The position numbers and the translations under genes are program-made. A DNA stretch of 64,000 bases from positions 149,239,917-149,303,916 of the forward strand of contig NC_053391.1 of assembly GCF_905171765.1 (NCBI RefSeq), in the 5' to 3' direction. The notes below the pieces were generated by a model. That model was not told the DNA's origin and made no database searches. It worked only from the letters and a program-made list of their open reading frames with translations. Of the stretch, positions 53,600 to 61,267 are shown piece after piece. The DNA comes from Bufo bufo. Lineage: Eukaryota; Chordata; Amphibia; Anura; Bufonidae. The first letter of the stretch is position 1. Each line of letters starts with the position of its first letter.

Positions 53600-55162
53600 C
53601 AGGGAGTGCAGAATTATTAGGCAAGTTGTATTTTTGAGGATTAATTTTATTATAGAACAACAACCATGTTCTCAATGAACCCAAAAAACTCATTAATATC
53701 AAAGCTGAATATTTTTGGAAGTAGTTTTTAGTTTGTTTTTAGTTTTAGCTATTTTAGGGGGATATCTGTGTGTGCAGGTGACTATTACTGTGCATAATTA
53801 TTAGGCAACTTAACAAAAAACAAATATATACCCATTTCAATTATTTATTTTTACCAGTGAAACCAATATAACATCTCAACATTCACAAATATACATTTCT
53901 GACATTCAAAAACAAAACAAAAACTAATCAGTGACCAATATAGATACCTTTCTTTGCAAGGACACTCAAAAGCCTGCCATCCATGGATTCTGTCAGTGTT
54001 TTGATCTGTTCACCATCAACATTGCGTGCAGCAGCAACCACAGCCTCCCAGACACTGTTCAGAGAGGTGTACTGTTTTCCCTCCTTGTAAATCTCACATT
54101 TGATGATGGACCACAGGTTCTCAATGGGGTTCAGATCAGGTGAACAAGGAGGCCATGTCATTAGATTTTCTTCTTTTATACCCTTTCTTGCCAGCCACGC
54201 TGTGGAGTACTTGGACGCGTGTGATGGAGCATTGTCCTGCATGAAAATCATGTTTTTCTTGAAGGATGCAGACTTCTTCCTGTACCACTGCTTGAAGAAG
54301 GTGTCTTCCAGAAACTGGCAGTAGGACTGGGAGTTGAGCTTGACTCCATCCTCAACCCGAAAAGGCCCCACAAGCTCATCTTTGATGATACCAGCCCAAA
54401 CCAGTACTCCACCTCCACCTTGCTGGCGTCTGAGTCGGACTGGAGCTCTCTGCCCTTTACCAATCCAGCCACGGGCCCATCCATCTGGCCCATCAAGACT
54501 CACTCTCATTTCATCAGTCCATAGAACCTTAGAAAAATCAGTCTTGAGATATTTCTTGGCCCAGTCTTGACGTTTCAGCTTGTGTGTCTTGTTCAGTGGT
54601 GGTCGTCTTTCAGCCTTTCTTACCTTGGCCATGTCTCTGAGTATTGCACACCTTGTGCTTTTGGGAACTCCAGTGATGTTGCAGCTCTGAAATATGGCCA
54701 AACTGGTGGCAAGTGGCATCTTGGCAGCTGCACGCTTGACTTTTCTCAGTTCATGGGCAGTTATTTTGTGCCTTGGTTTTTCCACACGCTTCTTGCGACC
54801 CTGTTGACTTTTTTGAATGAAACGCTTGATTGTTCGATGATCACGCTTCAGAAGCTTTGCAATTTTAAGAGTGCTGCATCCCTCTGCAAGATATCTCACA
54901 ATTTTTGACTTTTCTGAGCCTGTCAAGTCCTTCTTTTGACCCATTTTGCCAAAGGAAAGGAAGCTGCCTAATAATTATGCACACCTGATATAGGGTGTTG
55001 ATGTCATTAGACCACACCCCTTCTCATTACAGAGATGCACATCACCTAATATGCTTAATTGGTAGTAGGCTTTCGAGCCTATACAGCTTGGAGTAAGACA
55101 ACATGCATAAAGAGGATGATGTGGTCAAAATACTAATTTGCCTAATAATTCTGCACGCAGTG
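53600..55162 (-). mobile_element. Complete Tc1/mariner element (DD37E transposase), TA TSD
   Basis: Ends CAGGGAGTGCAGAATTATTA and, complement of the right end, CACTGCGTGCAGAATTATTA, flanked by TA (53598-53599 and 55163-55164). A second, inner copy of the motif lies on each side: TGCATAATTATTAGGCAAC near 53791-53810 and its complement GCCTAATAATTATGCA near 54966-54981. Four binding-site-like repeats resemble the IR/DR layout of Sleeping Beauty-type elements. Transposase is intact. Confidence 0.92.
53928..54944 (-). CDS. Tc1/mariner transposase, 338 aa, DD37E, uninterrupted
   Basis: Cut-and-paste transposase acting in the nucleus on TA sites. ATG at 54944 begins MGQKKDLTGSEKSKIV. The N-terminal half has two helix-turn-helix DNA-binding regions (residues about 1-50 with GCSTLKIAKLLKRDHRTIKR; about 60-115). 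Catalytic residues: Asp144 in VLWTDEMRVS, Asp237 in IFMQDNAPSHAS, Glu275 in PDLNPIENLW. There are 37 residues between the last two, hence DD37E instead of the usual DD34E. A glycine-rich loop GGGGVLVWAG lies at 176-185. Length is normal for the family, with no stops or shifts. It may still be able to act, but sequence alone cannot show activity. DD37E groups have been described in Tc1/mariner; I do not assign a named family. Confidence 0.93.
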   Translation of the reverse strand: MGQKKDLTGSEKSKIVRYLAEGCSTLKIAKLLKRDHRTIKRFIQKSQQGRKKRVEKPRHKITAHELRKVKRAAAKMPLATSLAIFQSCNITGVPKSTRCAILRDMAKVRKAERRPPLNKTHKLKRQDWAKKYLKTDFSKVLWTDEMRVSLDGPDGWARGWIGKGQRAPVRLRRQQGGGGVLVWAGIIKDELVGPFRVEDGVKLNSQSYCQFLEDTFFKQWYRKKSASFKKNMIFMQDNAPSHASKYSTAWLARKGIKEENLMTWPPCSPDLNPIENLWSIIKCEIYKEGKQYTSLNSVWEAVVAAARNVDGEQIKTLTESMDGRLLSVLAKKGIYIGH

Positions 55163-55164
55163 TA

Positions 55165-55412
55165 CACTCTTTTCACATCCATATATCCGTGTATCCTGCA
55201 CATCCCAGTGGAAAAGTCATACATTTAGATAACCTTGCTCACTCTACTTTTTGCACCTTTTGAATACTGTATAGTATCAAAACTCTGCTAAATTGGGTTC
55301 AAAGCACTTTTATATTCCATAAAAATGTTGACTTGTTTACATTACCAGACCATTGTTTCTTAAATTTATGCAACGTCAATACAGCAGTGCTTTTATTGTT
55401 ATATCACCTTCA
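55165..55412. other. Unassigned AT-rich stretch
   Basis: No repeats or coding signals recognised between the Tc1 element and the next MITE. Confidence 0.3.
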
Positions 55413-55705
55413 GGCCTCATGCACACGATACTGCAGCTCGGATGCGGACCCATTCACTTCAATGGGGCTGCAAAAGATGCGGACAGCACACCGTGTGCTT
55501 TCCGCATCCGTTGCCCCGTTCCGTGGTCCGCAAAAAAACTATAACCTGTCCTATTCTTGTCCATTTTGCGGACAAGAATAGGCAGTTATATTAATGGCTG
55601 TCCGTGCCGTTCCGCAAATTGTGGAACACACTCGGGCACCATCCGTGTTTTGCGGGTCCGCAATTTGCAGACCGCAAAACACACAACGGTTGTGTGCATA
55701 AGGCC
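55413..55705. mobile_element. PIF/Harbinger-like MITE
   Basis: GGCCTCATGCACACGATAC pairs with GGTTGTGTGCATAAGGCC. Flanks TCA (55410-55412) and TTA (55706-55708). Internal text around GCGGACAGCACA resembles the MITE at 51397-51704, so both belong to one family. Confidence 0.8.
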
Positions 55706-55714
55706 TTATTCATA

Positions 55715-56010
55715 TACAGTGCATTGAAAAAATATTCATACTCCTTGAACATTTTTAATTTTTTTCACTTTTCAGCCACACACTTATACAGGTAATACTC
55801 AAAAAATTAGAATATCGTGCAAAAGTCCATTTATTTCAGTAATGAAAATTAAAAGGAATTGCATTAATGCAGCTTAAAATTAGAATTTTGTGAAAAGGTT
55901 CAATATTCTAGGCTCAAAGTGTCACACTAGTCAGCTAATTAATCCATACCTCCTGAGCAAAGGGTACCTGAAATTGTGACTTTGGGGGTTCATAAGCTGT
56001 AAGCCATAAT
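55715..56010. mobile_element. Two Tc1/mariner end fragments
   Basis: ACAGTGCATTGAAAAAATAT near 55716 is the end of one mariner type. CAGGTAATACTCAAAAAATT from 55789 (after TA) is the end of another and continues to 56010, where hAT3 interrupts it. No transposase remains. Confidence 0.65.
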
Positions 56011-56165
56011 TAGTGTTGAGCGAACAGTTCGAGCATAGTTCGGGTCCGTACCGAATTTTGGGGTGTTCGTGACACGGACCCGAACCCGAACTTTTTCGTA
56101 AAAGTTCTGGTTCGGGTTCGTCGTTCGGCATGTATTTTGGCGCATTTTGAAAGGCTGCAAAGCAG

Positions 56166-56706
56166 CCAATCAACATGCATCATACTACTTGCCCTAAGAT
56201 GCCATCGCAGCCATGCCTACTATTGGCAAGGCTGTGATTGGCCAAGTGCAGCATGTGACTCAGCCTCTTTATAAGCTTGTGCGCACGTCGGGACGTGCTC
56301 ACTCCCGATGTGAATAGAACAGGGATAGACGCAGCTGATGCTAGGGCGAGAATAGGCAGGGATAATTGAATAACTGGAAGCAAATTTCTCTCCTCCACCT
56401 GTGATTCATCTGAACAACTGCAGCTGAGCTGCTTTTTTGATAGGGATTGGCTATTTTTAGAGTGGCCAGAGTGATTTTTCCATCCACATGTACCTGGGCT
56501 GACCGCCGGCCGCCATTTTGCGACTTGTAGTGCTGCAGCAGAAGCTGCCACAGTGTGCATTCCAAAGCTCCAAACAAGTCAGACATCTACACCTGGGATT
56601 CAGACCAATAGCGATTTAGCAGCACAGTCCAAGGCTATTTTTTTTAAAGGTTGTGCAGACCATTTTGTGGCACATGTTACTGGGCTGATAGGCGGCGGCC
56701 ATCTTG
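56166..56706 (+). promoter_or_regulatory. hAT3 promoter-like block
   Basis: CAGCCAATCAACATG (CCAAT at 56166-56170), further GATTGGCC at 56237-56244, TATA box CTCTTTATAAGCTTG (56269-56275), then YY1-like motifs GGCCGCCATTTTGCG (about 56508-56522) and GCGGCCATCTTGGG (about 56696-56708). The order repeats that of hAT1 and hAT2. Motif-based inference. Confidence 0.5.
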
Positions 56707-56857
56707 GGACTAGTGCTGCAGCACAATCTCTCCCAACGTCCATTAATCACTTGTAATAGTGGTCTGTGCCATAGAAATCCTACATCAGGGACTTGGGTGT
56801 GCTTGTGTCACCCCTACTAATACCAGTCCACCTGTAATCCATACAGTGAAAAGCCAT

Positions 56858-59800
56858 AAAGTATTCCAGTGAGGGAATTTTTTTTTTATTTAAAAAAGGC
56901 CAAGTTAGTTTATCTGGCGTTCAATATACTAGATACAGTTAGGCCTGCGTTTCATACATCTGGAATTAGCAAACTAATGTGCTGGGGTTGGGAAAACATA
57001 TATGTACCCATACTAGAATCTGTCAAAGAAAGCGGTACTCACATATAACAGTCATTCCATCTGTAATCCATACAGTCAAAAGCCATAAAGTATTCCAGTG
57101 AGGGAATTTTTTTTTTATTTAAAAAAGGCCAAGTTAGTTTATCTGGCGTTCAATATACTAGATACAGTTAGGCCTGCGTTTCATACATCTGGAATTAGCA
57201 AACTAATGTGCTGGGGTTGGGAAAACATATATGTACCCATACTAGAATCTGTCAAAGAAAGCGGTACTCACATATAACAGTCATTCCATCTGTAATCCAT
57301 ACAGTCAAAAGACTGAAAGTATTCCAGTGAGGGAATTTTTTATTTATTTAAAAAAGGCCAAGTTAGTTTATCTGGCGTTCAATATACTAGATACAGTTAG
57401 GCCTGCGTTTCATACATCTGGAATTAGCAAACTAATGTGCTGGGGTTGGGAAAACATATATGTACCCATACTAGAATCTGTCAAAGAAAGCGGTACTCAC
57501 ATATAACAGTCATTCCATCTGTAATCCATACAGTCAAAAGACTGAAAGTATTCCAGTGAGGGAATTTTTTTTATTTAAAAAAGGCCAAGTTAGTTTATCT
57601 GGCGTTCAATATACTAGATACAGTTAGGCCTGCGTTTCATACATCTGGAATTAGCAAACTAATGTGCTGGGGTTGGGAAAACATATATGTACCCATACTA
57701 GAATCTGTCAAAGAAAGCGGTACTCACATATAACAGTCATTCCATCTGTAATCCATACAGTCAAAAGACTGAAAGTATTCCAGTGAGGGAATTTTTTTTT
57801 TATTTAAAAAAGGCCAAGTTAGTTTATCTGGCGTTCAATATACTAGATACAGTTAGGCCTGCGTTTCATACATCTGGAATTAGCAAACTAATGTGCTGGG
57901 GTTGGGAAAACATATATGTACCCATACTAGAATCTGTCAAAGAAAGCGGTACTCACATATAACAGTCATTCCATCTGTAATCCATACAGTCAAAAGACTG
58001 AAAGTATTCCAGTGAGGGGATTTTTTTTATTTAAAAAAGGCCAAGTTAGTTTATCTGGCGTTCAATATACTAGATACAGTTAGGCCTGCGTTTCATACAT
58101 CTGGAATTAGCAAACTAATGTGCTGGGGTTGGGAAAACATATATGTACCCATACTAGAATCTGTCAAAGAAAGCGGTACTCACATATAACAGTCATTCCA
58201 TCTGTAATCCATACAGTCAAAAGACTGAAAGTATTCTAGTGAGGGAATTTTTTTTTTATTTAAAAAAGGCCAAGTTAGTTTATCTGGCGTTCAATATACT
58301 AGATACAGTTAGGCCTGCGTTTCATACATCTGGAATTAGCAAACTAATGTGCTGGGGTTGGGAAAACATATATGTACCCATACTAGAATCTGTCAAAGAA
58401 AGCGGTACTCACATATAACAGTCATTCCATCTGTAATCCATACAGTCAAAAGACTGAAAGTATTCCAGTGAGGGAATTTTTTTTTTATTTAAAAAAGGCC
58501 AAGTTAGTTTATCTGGCGTTCAATATACTAGATACAGTTAGGCCTGCGTTTCATACATCTGGAATTAGCAAACTAATGTGCTGGGGTTGGGAAAACATAT
58601 ATGTACCCATACTAGAATCTGTCAAAGAAAGCGGTACTCACATATAACAGTCATTCCATCTGTAATCCATACAGTCAAAAGACTGAAAGTATTCCAGTGA
58701 GGGGATTTTTTTTATTTAAAAAAGGCCAAGTTAGTTTATCTGGCGTTCAATATACTAGATACAGTTAGGCCTGCGTTTCATACATCTGGAATTAGCAAAC
58801 TAATGTGCTGGGGTTGGGAAAACATATATGTACCCATACTAGAATCTGTCAAAGAAAGCGGTACTCACATATAACAGTCATTCCATCTGTAATCCATACA
58901 GTCAAAAGACTGAAAGTATTCCAGTGAGGGAATTTTTTTTATTTAAAAAAGGCCAAGTTAGTTTATCTGGCGTTCAATATACTAGATACAGTTAGGCCTG
59001 CGTTTCATACATCTGGAATTAGCAAACTAATGTGCTGGGGTTGGGAAAACATATATGTACCCATACTAGAATCTGTCAAAGAAAGCGGTACTCACATATA
59101 ACAGTCATTCCATCTGTAATCCATACAGTCAAAAGACTGAAAGTATTCCAGTGAGGGAATTTTTTTTTTATTTAAAAAAGGCCAAGTTAGTTTATCTGGC
59201 GTTCAATATACTAGATACAGTTAGGCCTGCGTTTCATACATCTGGAATTAGCAAACTAATGTGCTGGGGTTGGGAAAACATATATGTACCCATACTAGAA
59301 TCTGTCAAAGAAAGCGGTACTCACATATAACAGTCATTCCATCTGTAATCCATACAGTCAAAAGACTGAAAGTATTCCAGTGAGGGAATTTTTTTTATTT
59401 AAAAAAGGCCAAGTTAGTTTATCTGGCGTTCAATATACTAGATACAGTTAGGCCTGCGTTTCATACATCTGGAATTAGCAAACTAATGTGCTGGGGTTGG
59501 GAAAACATATATGTACCCATACTAGAATCTGTCAAAGAAAGCGGTACTCACATATAACAGTCATTCCATCTGTAATCCATACAGTCAAAAGACTGAAAGT
59601 ATTCTAGTGAGGGAATTTTTTTTTTATTTAAAAAAGGCCAAGTTAGTTTATCTGGCGTTCAATATACTAGATACAGTTAGGCCTGCGTTTCATACATCTG
59701 GAATTAGCAAACTAATGTGCTGGGGTTGGGAAAACATATATGTACCCATACTAGAATCTGTCAAAGAAAGCGGTACTCACATATAACAGTCATTCCATCT

Positions 59801-61214
59801 GTAATCCATACAGTCAAAAGACTGAAAGTATTCCAGTGAGGGAATTTTTTTTTTATTTAAAAAAGGCCAAGTTAGTTTATCTGGCGTTCAATATACTAGA
59901 TACAGTTAGGCCTGCGTTTCATACATCTGGAATTAGCAAACTAATGTGCTGGGGTTGGGAAAACATATATGTACCCATACTAGAATCTGTCAAAGAAAGC
60001 GGTACTCACATATAACAGTCATTCCATCTGTAATCCATACAGTCAAAAGACTGAAAGTATTCCAGTGAGGGAATTTTTTTTATTTAAAAAAGGCCAAGTT
60101 AGTTTATCTGGCGTTCAATATACTAGATACAGTTAGGCCTGCGTTTCATACATCTGGAATTAGCAAACTAATGTGCTGGGGTTGGGAAAACATATATGTA
60201 CCCATACTAGAATCTGTCAAAGAAAGCGGTACTCACATATAACAGTCATTCCATCTGTAATCCATACAGTCAAAAGACTGAAAGTATTCCAGTGAGGGAA
60301 TTTTTTTTATTTAAAAAAGGCCAAGTTAGTTTATCTGGCGTTCAATATACTAGATACAGTTAGGCCTGCGTTTCATACATCTGGAATTAGCAAACTAATG
60401 TGCTGGGGTTGGGAAAACATATATGTACCCATACTAGAATCTGTCAAAGAAAGCGGTACTCACATATAACAGTCATTCCATCTGTAATCCATACAGTCAA
60501 AAGACTGAAAGTATTCCAGTGAGGGAATTTTTTTTTTATTTAAAAAAGGCCAAGTTAGTTTATCTGGCGTTCAATATACTAGATACAGTTAGGCCTGCGT
60601 TTCATACATCTGGAATTAGCAAACTAATGTGCTGGGGTTGGGAAAACATATATGTACCCATACTAGAATCTGTCAAAGAAAGCGGTACTCACATATAACA
60701 GTCATTCCATCTGTAATCCATACAGTCAAAAGACTGAAAGTATTCCAGTGAGGGAATTTTTTTTTTATTTAAAAAAGGCCAAGTTAGTTTATCTGGCGTT
60801 CAATATACTAGATACAGTTAGGCCTGCGTTTCATACATCTGGAATTAGCAAACTAATGTGCTGGGGTTGGGAAAACATATATGTACCCATACTAGAATCT
60901 GTCAAAGAAAGCGGTACTCACATATAACAGTCATTCCATCTGTAATCCATACAGTCAAAAGACTGAAAGTATTCCAGTGAGGGAATTTTTTTTTTATTTA
61001 AAAAAGGCCAAGTTAGTTTATCTGGCGTTCAATATACTAGATACAGTTAGGCCTGCGTTTCATACATCTGGAATTAGCAAACTAATGTGCTGGGGTTGGG
61101 AAAACATATATGTACCCATACTAGAATCTGTCAAAGAAAGCGGTACTCACATATAACAGTCATTCCATCTGTAATCCATACAGTCAAAAGACTGAAAGTA
61201 TTCCAGTGAGGGGA
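56858..61214 (+). repeat. hAT3 5' tandem array: 19 units of about 228 bp
   Basis: Each unit runs from AAAGTATTCCAGTGAGGGAA through a T-run, ATTTAAAAAAGGCCAAG, GTTAGTTTATCTGGCGTTC, AGGCCTGCGTTTCATAC, GGGAAAACATATATGTACCC and TCACATATAACAGTC to CTGTAATCCATACAGTC. Units are almost identical except for T-run length and single changes (CCAGTG/CTAGTG, AGCC/GACTG). Each has a TATA-like TATTTAAAA. The last unit changes after GTGAGGGGATTTTG into GCTTATAAAAAATAAT, 35-50 bases before the transposase ATG. Such homogeneity points to recent amplification. Confidence 0.95.
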
Positions 61215-61267
61215 TTTTGCTTATAAAAAATAATATATTTCATTGTGGTGCGAGTTGAATCGCAACA

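Noticed and set aside
56858..61214. CRISPR-like array of repeats
   Set aside because: Units are 228 bp and contiguous without unique spacers; the context is a eukaryotic transposon.
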